Below are positions 57,362 to 64,000 of a stretch of 64,000 bases of DNA, in pieces. Each line of letters begins with the position of its first letter. The first letter of the stretch is position 1. The stretch is from the NCBI GenBank assembly GCA_005879315.1, contig VBLC01000037.1, forward strand, positions 105,785 through 169,784, given 5' to 3'. Under the pieces are notes generated by a model that saw only the letters and a list, made by a program, of their open reading frames with translations, did not search any database and was not told the DNA's origin. The position numbers were made by a program, and so were the translations under genes. This DNA comes from Deltaproteobacteria bacterium. Its GTDB lineage: Bacteria; Myxococcota; Myxococcia; Myxococcales; 40CM-4-68-19.

Positions 57362-57763
57362 ATGGCCGAGCTCAAGACCCGGGAGACCCGCGCGAGCGTG
57401 GCCGGCTTTCTCGAGAAGATCGCGGACGAAAGCCGCCGCAAGGACTGCCAGGCCCTGGTGAAGCTGATGAAGCGCGCCACCGGCGCCGAGCCGAAGATGT
57501 GGGGAGCGAGCATCGTCGGCTTCGGCTCCTGCCATCTCAAGTACGCCAGCGGCCGCAAGCTCGACTGGTTCCCGATCGGTTTCGCCTCGCGCAAGCAGGA
57601 CCTGACGCTCTACGGCCTCTTGAGCGCGGAAGAATCGGACGCGTTGCTCGAACGCCTCGGGAAGCACACCCGCGGGAAGGGGTGCCTCTACGTCAAGCGG
57701 CTGGCCGACATCGACACGACCGTCCTCCAGCGGCTCATCGAGATCAGCCGAACCGGGGCTTGA
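57362..57763 (+). CDS. DUF1801 family protein
   Basis: This 133-residue YdhG/DUF1801-type protein has the conserved LVKLMKRATGAEPKMWGASIVGFGSCHLKYASGR segment and a YVKRLADIDTTVL end. Homologues are small proteins of unknown biochemical role. GGAGGAACG lies in front of the ATG. Base use is like the core genome, unlike the neighbouring fragments. It is the third clean gene of the island, about 50 nt after the HNH gene. Confidence 0.88.
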   Translation: MAELKTRETRASVAGFLEKIADESRRKDCQALVKLMKRATGAEPKMWGASIVGFGSCHLKYASGRKLDWFPIGFASRKQDLTLYGLLSAEESDALLERLGKHTRGKGCLYVKRLADIDTTVLQRLIEISRTGA

Positions 57764-57982
57764 GCGTCGACTGCGGCGAGAGGGAGCCGTCCTCGCCCGT
57801 CTCGGCCAGCACTGCCGGCAGCTCGCGGTCGAGTTCTTCAAGTCGCCGAAACCCGATGTGGCGCCCCTGCTCGAACCGTCATTGACCGGGACCGGAGGGC
57901 AACTATCCAGTCTGGTTCTCGATCGCTGCAGCCGCACGCGTCGGCAGGCGATTGCGTCGTCTATGTCAGCGGCACGACTCGC

Positions 57983-58318
57983 GTGGCGACGATACGGGCC
58001 GGCGAAACTGCTCGATCGCGATCGACCGATCGAATGTTGGCAATCAGAGACAGCAATTGGCCTATCGAGCAGTTCGGCTTGCCGACCGGAGGTGAATCCA
58101 GGAGCGGGGTGTTCTCTTCGTTTCGGCAAGAACCCGGCGATCTGCTGCTCTTCTACGAAGACGGCCTCGATTGCGCCGTCCAGGAAACGACGGCTCCCTC
58201 GGGCGGCGTAGAATCGGTCGCAGAGGCGATCGTGGCCAAGGCCCGCCTGGCGGACGGCGAGACGCAACGGCTTCTTGTCGTCGATCCCGATGCTATCATC
58301 GGCGGAATTCCTGGTTGA
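57983..58318 (+). other. Uncertain open frame in a 540-nt gap
   Basis: The stretch 57764-58301 has no gene I can stand behind. One frame (GTG 57983 to 58318) could encode 111 residues, and its second half (GDLLLFYEDGL, AEAIVAKARLADGE, LLVVDPD) looks weakly like the end of a phosphatase-type protein. No ribosome-binding site is convincing, and the end runs into a tRNA fossil. It is probably the remnant of a longer gene. Confidence 0.3.
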
Positions 58319-58371
58319 ATGGCGGCTTGCCAAGGCGAAGGTCGCCGGTTCGAACCCGGTGTTCCGCTCCA
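58302..58371 (+). pseudogene. tRNA-Gly(GCC)-like fossil
   Basis: The acceptor stem pairs fully (58302-58308 GCGGAAT with 58361-58367 GTTCCGC, one G-U pair). Discriminator T and encoded CCA follow. The T-arm is perfect around TTCGAAC. The anticodon loop reads TTGCCAA, giving GCC. But the D arm is too short (70 nt in all, against about 76 normally), and the anticodon stem has two mismatches. It is probably a dead copy, perhaps left by integration at a tRNA gene. Confidence 0.6.
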
Positions 58372-58539
58372 AGATTCGACGGCCCGGCGCCCTTGAACGG
58401 CGGGGCCTTCGTCTCTTCGTCTTGTGAACCAGAGATAATCTTGAGCGCCCGAGAGTCAGCGACAGTTGTCGACGGGATTCATGCCAGACCAGGGGCGGGA
58501 GGTTACACCAAGGGGACGGAAGCCGCGTTATGCGACTGA

Positions 58540-58770
58540 TCGTGGCAGTCGATCGAAAACGGCGAGCTCTGGAAGAGAGGCGAGAAGCGAGCGCACATCA
58601 CGTGGCGGGCCGAGGAGAGACGCCGATTCACCGTCGCGGATCTCGGCGGCCTTCTCGGCTCGGACGCGAGGAGGGCGTTGGTGGTGGTGGTGCGTGCAGG
58701 GGCTGGACGCAGGGTGACGGTGGCGAGGTGCTCGCCGGAGTTGCTTGCCTCGGGCATGGGCGGCATCTAG
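58540..58770 (+). pseudogene. Coding-like remnant without a start codon
   Basis: Between the tRNA fossil and the toxin-antitoxin genes (58372-58779, 408 nt) only one frame looks coding. It has no start codon after its upstream stop at 58537 and ends at 58770. It encodes 76 residues (including ENGELWKRGEKRAHITWRAE, then FTVADLGGLLGSDARRALVVV). It reads like the C-terminal end of a lost protein. The rest of the gap shows nothing recognisable. Confidence 0.35.
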
Positions 58771-58779
58771 ACTCTCCAT

Positions 58780-59025
58780 ATGGCGCGGGTTGAGGAACAC
58801 CTTGCGGAGCTACTCAGGCTGCCGGTCGACGAGCGCGCCAAAGCAGCCCGCGCGCTGCTGGATAGCCTCGATGAGGATGGCGAAGACGCCGGCGTCGAGC
58901 ATGCGCAGGTTACGGAACTGATCCGCAGGATGCAGGCGTTGCAGGCGGGCCAGGTCAAGCTGATCGACGACGCCGAGGCCCGCGCCAGGGTCATGGCGCG
59001 ACTGCGATCCGTCCGCGGCCAGTGA
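58780..59025 (+). CDS. Putative antitoxin of a ParE-type module
   Basis: This 81-residue small acidic protein begins with helices (LAELLRLPVDERAKAARALLDSL) of the addiction-module component family. Its end overlaps the toxin GTG (GTGA). Such antitoxins bind and neutralise the toxin and repress the operon. No DNA-binding site is evident here. It is inside the ssrA island, where it may stabilise the insertion. Confidence 0.85.
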   Translation: MARVEEHLAELLRLPVDERAKAARALLDSLDEDGEDAGVEHAQVTELIRRMQALQAGQVKLIDDAEARARVMARLRSVRGQ

Positions 59026-59345
59026 CTGGTCCGAGATTCTTCGCCGAGGCGCTGGCGGAATACGAGGATGCGGTCGTCTACTACGAAAAGCGCGAGGCAG
59101 GGCTCGGTGCGAGGCTGCTCCAGGAATTCGACGAGGCTTTCGCCGTCGCGCTCGCGTACCCGGAAGCGTTCGCCATGGTACCGGAGGCGCCCATAGACTT
59201 CGGGCTTCGCTGGGTGATGCTCCGGACCTTTCCGATCAAGTTGGTCTACACCGTGCGCGACGAGACGCTTCTCTTGGTTGCCGTATTCCATGCGCGTCGT
59301 CGTCCAGGCTACTGGCTGGAAAGGCTAAGGCAGTTGGGGCGCTGA
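59022..59345 (+). CDS. RelE/ParE-family toxin
   Basis: This 107-residue toxin-like protein of the ParE/RelE superfamily has FAEALAEYEDAVVYYEKREAGLGARLLQEFDEAF and the closing LLLVAVFHARRRPGYWLERL. Conserved Arg residues lie near the C-terminus. ParE members poison gyrase and RelE members cleave mRNA on the ribosome; the class here is open. The GTG start is coupled to the antitoxin. It is the last intact gene before the right attachment repeat. Confidence 0.88.
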   Translation: MTGPRFFAEALAEYEDAVVYYEKREAGLGARLLQEFDEAFAVALAYPEAFAMVPEAPIDFGLRWVMLRTFPIKLVYTVRDETLLLVAVFHARRRPGYWLERLRQLGR

Positions 59346-59440
59346 TCAGCGCGTTGCCGTCAGGTTGCCATGAAGCCGCAGTTCGGGCCGGCGCGGCGCG
59401 GGACGAGGAGGGGGGGCGGAAGTGACTGTCAACGTGGCCG

Positions 59441-59568
59441 TTGGACAGGTTTGGACAGGTGCCAGTCCCGTCTGGGGCCATGCAGGGCCACTGAGGGTCA
59501 CGCAGCGTCGGTGGCGGCGGTGTTCTTCCGAGAGGAGAGGGCCATCTAGGGCCATCGAGGGCCACGCA
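59441..59568. repeat. Ten-bp-period repeats next to the right attachment site
   Basis: TTGGACAGGT occurs twice in tandem (59441-59460). GGGCCAY then occurs in two triplets starting at 59475, 59485, 59495 (last one GGGTCAC) and at 59539, 59549, 59559, so each triplet repeats every 10 bp. The second triplet ends 20 bp before the attachment core. This resembles arm-type binding sites of tyrosine recombinases. The gap 59346-59587 shows no gene. Confidence 0.7.
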
Positions 59569-59587
59569 GGCGTACACCTAGCCGCTC

Positions 59588-59611
59588 GTTCGATTCCCGC
59601 CGCCTCCACTT
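59588..59611 (+). repeat. Right attachment repeat of the ssrA island
   Basis: Perfect 24-bp copy of 53029-53052 (ssrA 3' end). It bounds the island on the right. Since the integrase remnant lies beyond it, this may be an internal junction between two stacked elements rather than the outermost end. Confidence 0.85.
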
Positions 59612-59663
59612 CTTTTCTCCTCTCTGTACGCTTAGTTGACCAACTGCCCAGGTCGAATTGCCA

Positions 59664-60130
59664 TTAGGTTGCCATGGTCCAGCAATTGGACCGCGCGAGC
59701 GTGAACATCGGTCGCCACTCGTCGTCGGCCGCCGCGAGGAAGCGCTGCGCCTCCTCGAAGTCGAAGAAGTCGAACTCCGGCTGCGGTCCCCTCATCCACT
59801 TCACCCTGGGCACGTGCGAGAGCAGCTCCCAGTCGACCGCGACGGAGAGGACCTTGCGCAGGACGGTCAGGTGGTTGTTGAGCGACTTGGGGCGAGGCCC
59901 TCGGCGAGCTTCGCCGCTTTATAGGTCTCGATGTCGCGCAAGCAGATCTGCTCGAGCTTCCAGCGGCCGAAGGCCGGCAGCAGGTGGTTCTTGAGGATCT
60001 GCCGCTTGCTCACCACGGTGGAGTACTTGTTGTTCGCCTCCGCGTAGACGCGCTCATCGCACGCAAGGCGCGCCTTCTCATTGCCGTCGGAATCGACCAC
60101 CACGAACGCTTCCGCGCGTAACTCCAGCAT
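59664..60130 (-). pseudogene. Truncated, frameshifted tyrosine recombinase
   Basis: The N-terminal part encodes a core-binding domain (YAEANNKYSTVVSKRQILKN, then LLPAFGRWKLEQICLRDIET and YKAAKLAEGLAP). At about 59895 a base missing from a CCCC run shifts the frame. The next frame then continues with KSLNNHLTVLRKVLSVAVDW and EFDFFDFEEAQRFLAAADDEW. The catalytic half with the Arg-His-Arg-Tyr residues is absent, the frame ending at 59664. It starts two codons after the Nramp stop, so the original N-terminus is lost too. Confidence 0.85.
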
Positions 60131-60133
60131 GTC

Positions 60134-61402
60134 TCATCCCCTGCGCAAGGTGGCGATCATTGCGATCGTCGCAGAAAGCATCACCAGCGTCGCCGCCCAT
60201 CCGAGGGAGCGCAGGACTGACGGGAGAACGAACCCTCGCAGCAGCGCCTTGTTCGTGCCGAGCACCATGATCATGAACATGATCGGGACCGCCACTACGC
60301 CGTTGATGACGGCGCTGTAGATGAGTGCCTTCATCGGATTGATGCGAGTCAGGTTCAGCGCGAATCCGACGATTGTCGATCCCGAGATCACTCCGTAGAA
60401 GAGCTTCGCCTCGCGAGGCTTGCAATCGAGGCCGACTGGACAATCAAAAGCTTCCGCGGCTGCGTAGGCGGCGGAGCCCGCAAGTACCGGGACCGCAAGA
60501 AGGCCGGTTCCGATGATCCCTGCTGCAAACACGAGCCCGGCGAATTTTCCTGCGATCGGCGTGAGCGCGGCCGCGGCCTGCGCAGCCGAATCGATGTCAT
60601 GAATGCCGCTCGCATGCAGCGTAGTGGCGGTCGTCAACATGATGAACCAGGCGATCAAGTTCGATGCGGCCATGCCGACGAGCGTATCGACGCGGAGCCG
60701 GAAGAGTTGCCAGCGCGCCTGCCACGGCGCGCGAAGCAGCGGTCGCGCTTCGGGATCGGCCTCTTCGTCCTCGACCTCCTGAGAAGCCTGCCAGAAGAAC
60801 AGGTACGGGCTGATGGTCGTGCCGAAAACGGCGACGATCATCGACAGCGACGCGGTATCGAAGTGCAAAGACGGCGCCACTGTCGACCACAAGGCCTCGC
60901 CCCAGCGCACGTTCACGACTGCGGCGGTGGCCACGTAGGCGAGCAGCGAGGCGGTCAGAACCAGGAGCACGCGGGCGTAACTTCCGTAGCGCATCCGAAT
61001 CTGCAGCGCGAGCGAGACGCCGGAAAAAAGCGCGGCCCAGGCCAGCACAGAGCCGTCGCCCAGCAACTGCGCGGCAGCGCCCATCGCGCCGATGTCAGCT
61101 CCGATGTTGATGGTGTTGGCGATCACCAGCAGGCCCACGAAGAGATACAGGACCCAGCGTGGATAAGAGCTCTTCAGATTCCCCGCGAGCCCGTGGCCAG
61201 TCACGCGACCGACACGCGCGGAGACTTCCTGGATCGCCGCCATCAGCGGGTAGCTCAACGCCATCGTCCACAACAGTCCCATGCCGAACTGCGCTCCTGC
61301 CTGGGAATAGGTGGCGATGCCGCTCGGGTCGTCGTCGGACGCGCCCGTGACCACGCCGGGGCCGAAGATGCGCAACCAGCGCAGCGGTGATTTTCCTCTC
61401 AT
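60134..61402 (-). CDS. Nramp-family divalent metal transporter
   Basis: This 422-residue inner-membrane transporter has about eleven helices. Helix one carries GPGVVTGASDDDPSGIATYSQAG, with the DPSG-type metal-site motif of Nramp/MntH. Family members take up Mn2+ or Fe2+ with protons. The ATG at 61402 is preferred. It lies between two integrase fossils, which suggests it came with a mobile element. No MntR-type box is evident upstream. Confidence 0.9.
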   Translation of the reverse strand: MRGKSPLRWLRIFGPGVVTGASDDDPSGIATYSQAGAQFGMGLLWTMALSYPLMAAIQEVSARVGRVTGHGLAGNLKSSYPRWVLYLFVGLLVIANTINIGADIGAMGAAAQLLGDGSVLAWAALFSGVSLALQIRMRYGSYARVLLVLTASLLAYVATAAVVNVRWGEALWSTVAPSLHFDTASLSMIVAVFGTTISPYLFFWQASQEVEDEEADPEARPLLRAPWQARWQLFRLRVDTLVGMAASNLIAWFIMLTTATTLHASGIHDIDSAAQAAAALTPIAGKFAGLVFAAGIIGTGLLAVPVLAGSAAYAAAEAFDCPVGLDCKPREAKLFYGVISGSTIVGFALNLTRINPMKALIYSAVINGVVAVPIMFMIMVLGTNKALLRGFVLPSVLRSLGWAATLVMLSATIAMIATLRRG

Positions 61403-61439
61403 CGGGAGTGCGAAAATCCAGCGGGCGCGGCGGGGCTGC

Positions 61440-61680
61440 AACCTGCATTCCGGCCGAAACGTGCGAAAAAGCGCCCTCGATCGCTCGCGCCGCATCGATC
61501 ACCTCCCGCACTTCATCGAGGGACATCGTCTCGTAGACGCGCTGCGCGACCTTGCGTGTCGGGATGCTGCTGATCGGATTCGCACCGCGCCATTTCCTGC
61601 CGTGATCGCTTGCTCAAAGATCGAGTGCACGATGGCACGCAGCTTGTTGAGTGACGCCGCGCTCGCGCTTCTCGAGGCGT
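61440..61680 (-). pseudogene. Second tyrosine-recombinase remnant
   Basis: Two shifted frames on this strand read as one piece of a recombinase core. AASLNKLRAIVHSIFEQAIT (about 61660 to 61595) is followed by KWRGANPISSIPTRKVAQRV and YETMSLDEVREVIDAAR. The second part matches the WRGxNP...KV...LSxDEVxxV pattern of integrases just before the catalytic domain. Nothing of the catalytic half remains before the Nramp gene starts. Confidence 0.6.
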
Positions 61681-61759
61681 GAGACGCTCCTTGCCCAACC
61701 TTTGCGACGCGATTCGCGTGTTTGGTGAAGCTCGCCTGGTCACGAAGCTGCGGCGGTCG

Positions 61760-62085
61760 TCGGGATTGAGTTTGAGTTCTGCGGCAGATTCATCTTGTAA
61801 TAGCGACAGGCGAGTCGCCTCGTCTGTTGACTTCAGACGTTCCACGATAACGAGCGTGTCAGCAGGCCGTCCCTCGACGATCGCGAGCGCTGCCAGATGA
61901 TTGGCGAGTTCATCCAACTCCGGCGATATCTCGAGCGACCGTGTCGCAGACCGGCGGGCAAGCTTGAACTGCCCGGCGGCAGAGTAGGCGTTTGCGAGCC
62001 AGTTCCAAGCAAAGGGATCGAGCGGATTGATCTCAGTGGTCTTCCGCAGTTCCGCGATGGCCTCGTCCACGCGACCAAGCTCCAA
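61760..62085 (-). pseudogene. TPR-containing gene fragment
   Basis: An open stretch encodes two to three TPR-like repeats (GRVDEAIAELRKTTEINPLD, WNWLANAYSAAGQFKLARRS). No start codon or ribosome-binding site is convincing, and the frame runs on into unrelated sequence. The piece resembles the C-terminal TPR part of kinases or cyclases from this phylum. I take it as a relic. The stretch from 61403 to 62175 holds only this and the second recombinase remnant. Confidence 0.5.
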
Positions 62086-62175
62086 CTGGACGATCCCGTA
62101 ACGCCGGTGACTCGCGATGCTGCGGTCCCGGTTTCGCGTTAGATACCGTCGACCGGTCGTGTCGAAGGTCGTGCG

Positions 62176-62322
62176 TTAGCGGAGGCTGCCCGTCAGCCAA
62201 AGCAAGAGGAGTACGAGCACCAGGAGGCCCGCTGGCGACCATCCTGCGTAACCCCAGCGAGAGTGTCCCCAGGCCCCGCCGCCCAGAGCCAGCACGAGCA
62301 ACAGGATGAGGATGATCAGCAT
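62176..62322 (-). CDS. DUF3309 family small membrane protein
   Basis: This 48-residue hydrophobic protein has two membrane-spanning segments around a HSRWGYAGWSPAG turn, the typical WGY-PSG pattern of DUF3309. The ATG is preceded by GGTGGAG. Its role is unknown. Such short proteins are usually stress-induced membrane peptides. Confidence 0.75.
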   Translation of the reverse strand: MLIILILLLVLALGGGAWGHSRWGYAGWSPAGLLVLVLLLLWLTGSLR

Positions 62323-62550
62323 CAGCACTCCACCTTCTTCTCATACCGGAATGACTTCATGATGCCTCCTCTGGACAAAATGATGGCCTCCTTTGGGCCA
62401 AGCAACCGCAGAAGCTGGCCACGCAACGAGGGGTTCGAAGCGCAAGCGCGGCCATGGAGAAATGCGGAGCCTGAGCCCACCGAGCGCTCGGTCTCTTCAA
62501 ATTGCCACCCAAGCGAACCGTGACGATTCTCGACCGAGACGAGGTTTCCA

Positions 62551-62736
62551 ATGCCACGACGGTCAAAGAGTTCCGCGAAAGGTAGTCGCTCGGTGCGCAC
62601 CGAGATGCACCACATGCGCTCCGGCAAGCACCGGGTCAAATCGCGCAAGCAGGCGATCGCCATCGGCCTCAACAAGGCGCGCAGGAAGGGCGCACGGATT
62701 CCACGCAAGCGCCGGGCGGGAAAAAAGAGCGCCTGA
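62551..62736 (+). CDS. DUF6496 family small basic protein
   Basis: This 61-residue, Arg/Lys-rich protein contains KSRKQAIAIGLNKARRKGARIP, close to the DUF6496 pattern. It is probably nucleic-acid binding, judging from charge only. GAGG lies 8 nt before the ATG. It is divergent from the DUF3309 gene across 228 nt of apparently empty sequence. Confidence 0.75.
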   Translation: MPRRSKSSAKGSRSVRTEMHHMRSGKHRVKSRKQAIAIGLNKARRKGARIPRKRRAGKKSA

Positions 62737-62756
62737 CTCACGTCGTCACGGCGCAT

Positions 62757-63542
62757 TCATCCGGCAGCCAGGACGACAAGCGCCCGGACAATGAGGGCGG
62801 GATTGACCGGCGTGCCGCTCCACCAGGGCAGCGCGAGAGCCGCGTGATCGAGCCCTGAGAGACGGACGATCCGCGAACCCGGGATAATGGCATCCGGTGC
62901 GGGGACGAATCCATCCGACTCGACACCATGCACGTCGAGCAAGTATCGCCTCGTGCGCTCCAGCAGAGGTCCAGCCTGAGCGCAAACAGTCACCAGCGAG
63001 ACCGTCGGCACCGGGCTGTGTTGCGGGATGCGCGCGAGCAGCGCCCGCCGACGCTGGTAAGTCATGTCCCAGTACGCGCGTGGCGTACCGCCGAGAAGAC
63101 GCGTGACTCCGCCAACGGCCGCTCGCCACAGACGCGTACGCCGCGCATCGGAAGCAAGCGGCGTTCCGCCGAAACAACCTTGGAGCGACACGAACGCCCT
63201 GACGTTCCGCGCTGCGGAAGGGTACATCCAGAGAGCAGCATGAACGTCGAGCGGACCTTTGCTCTGCGCGACGACAATCGTCGGCGCGCGAATCTCGCTG
63301 GCGAGAATGCCCGCGTTGTCCTCGACGGTGCCCTCGGTATCGACGCGAGACCGCCGCACGCGCAGCGGCGTCAGCCCTCTCTCGATGGCGGCGAAGTAAC
63401 GGGGATACCAAGCGGTGAAGATCCCGGGCACTGTGAGGATCTCGAAAGCCTTCAGATGTTCCAATTCCACGACGGGGAGGAGCTCGTGGAATTGCGCCGT
63501 GGCGTCTTCGCCGCCCGCAGCGAGCCAACCAACCTCACTCAT
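62757..63542 (-). CDS. Alpha/beta-hydrolase-fold protein
   Basis: This 261-residue protein has a nucleophile elbow (VVAQSKGPLD) fitting a serine hydrolase, a likely catalytic His in SGLDHAALALP and the general alpha/beta order. The start could be 63542 or the upstream ATG at 63575. No signal peptide is clear. The substrate cannot be told; lipid or ester hydrolysis is possible. Confidence 0.7.
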   Translation of the reverse strand: MSEVGWLAAGGEDATAQFHELLPVVELEHLKAFEILTVPGIFTAWYPRYFAAIERGLTPLRVRRSRVDTEGTVEDNAGILASEIRAPTIVVAQSKGPLDVHAALWMYPSAARNVRAFVSLQGCFGGTPLASDARRTRLWRAAVGGVTRLLGGTPRAYWDMTYQRRRALLARIPQHSPVPTVSLVTVCAQAGPLLERTRRYLLDVHGVESDGFVPAPDAIIPGSRIVRLSGLDHAALALPWWSGTPVNPALIVRALVVLAAG

Positions 63543-63650
63543 GAACCCACCGCCGCTCGGCAAGCTGTGGAACAAGGGCAGCGAGCTTCGACCGCCGAGC
63601 GCCCGGATACTCCATGATCAAGCCGTCGCGGGAGGCGCGGGGGCATCGAG

Positions 63651-64000
63651 CTAGAGCGGAAGCTCGTCCGGCGGAGGATAGCCGTGCTGCGCGCGGCCCT
63701 CCTCCGCGTCATAACGCTTGCTCACCTTGTACAGCTCGAGGCGGCCGTTCTTCGCGTACTCCACGACGCGCTCGCGGAGTCGGGCGCGCTCGTCCTCGCT
63801 CATCGGCGAAAGGCCGCGCGCGACGCCGAGATTCTGCCGCAAGACCTCGAGCGTCTCCATGCCGCTGACCGTGACCGCCACGGGCAGGCTCATCGCGTAG
63901 CGGAGCGCCTCGTCCGCGCGGATCGCGCCGCCGAGCACGGGCTGACCGCTCCCACCCATGCTCTTCATGGAGCCAGGAACTACGCCGGACAATGAAGATT
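63651..64000 (-). CDS. Aldo/keto reductase, C-terminal part (partial)
   Basis: The frame is open to the window edge. It encodes the last stretch of an aldo/keto reductase: MKSMGG, then ALRYAMSLPVAVTVSGMETL and VLRQNLGVARGLSPMSEDE. That matches the cofactor-binding end of the fold. The end YDAEEGRAQHGYPPP matches homologues known for this family. The N-terminal two thirds lie outside the window. Confidence 0.85.
   Translation of the reverse strand, partial: SSLSGVVPGSMKSMGGSGQPVLGGAIRADEALRYAMSLPVAVTVSGMETLEVLRQNLGVARGLSPMSEDERARLRERVVEYAKNGRLELYKVSKRYDAEEGRAQHGYPPPDELPL

Noticed and set aside
57029..58372. A 447-codon minus frame beginning ERNTGFEPATFALA
   Set aside because: The start comes from antisense of the tRNA-Gly fossil, and the rest is a shadow of the HNH and DUF1801 genes.

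Overview
The window is high-GC DNA from a Gram-negative bacterium that most resembles a myxobacterium-type deltaproteobacterium (Myxococcota). The reasons are an intact type IV pilus secretin cluster with a three-AMIN-type PilQ, a tmRNA tag reading ANDNVELALAA, several DUF4388/TPR/J-domain and roadblock proteins of the kind common in that phylum, and tightly packed genes with many GTG/TTG starts and ATGA or GTGA overlaps. Species-level assignment is not possible from this window alone.

Layout, left half. 1-4984: pilM(end)-pilN-pilO-pilP-pilQ and a lipoprotein, the alignment complex and outer-membrane pore of the type IV pilus. 5010-8146: a mini-TPR protein and a roadblock protein, then efp, accB and accC (translation and fatty-acid synthesis). 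8275-18738: a large TPR protein, an ExeA-like ATPase, then TamB-like and Omp85/BamA-like proteins (outer-membrane biogenesis). 19032-21707: an FtrA-like regulator divergent from a rhodanese, an EamA transporter and a small unknown protein. 21710-24798 (minus): tolQ-tolR-tolA/tonB-tolB, envelope energisation. 24943-32112: lipoproteins, murI, and a compact ftsE-ftsX-envC-ctpA operon for septal peptidoglycan hydrolysis. 32287-40665: glycosyltransferases, a sugar nucleotidyltransferase, a methyltransferase-glycosyltransferase fusion, a YfhO-type membrane protein, DUF192, a lipid kinase and trmL. 40675-48648: two DUF4388 proteins (one with a J domain, one with a degenerate receiver), tsaD, rsmA, an aldehyde dehydrogenase and a deoxynucleoside kinase. 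48791-52562: panB-panC-smpB-SDR and a membrane-anchored protein.

Right end. The tmRNA gene ssrA (52687-53049) is used as an integration hot spot. Its 3' end is duplicated as a 24-bp perfect repeat at 59588-59611, bounding about 6.5 kb of accessory DNA. This holds a frameshifted carboxypeptidase-regulatory/PDZ gene, a two-gene DUF6968-like + HNH module, a DUF1801 gene, a tRNA-Gly fossil and a ParE-type toxin-antitoxin pair. Just inside the right repeat lies an array of short motifs repeated every 10 bp, which looks like recombinase arm-type sites. Beyond it are two broken tyrosine-recombinase remnants, one on each side of an Nramp transporter gene, then small stress-type proteins, a hydrolase and the end of an aldo/keto reductase.

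Two kinds of intergenic repeat stand out. One family (18739-19031, 34841-34972, 38566-38841) lies only between convergent gene ends, and two of its copies form perfect 21-bp inverted repeats. A second, BIME-like element of nested palindromes (46303-46474) lies in a fourth convergent gap. I infer that these gaps serve as bidirectional transcription ends. The best candidate for an undescribed system is the DUF6968-like/HNH pair in the ssrA island.
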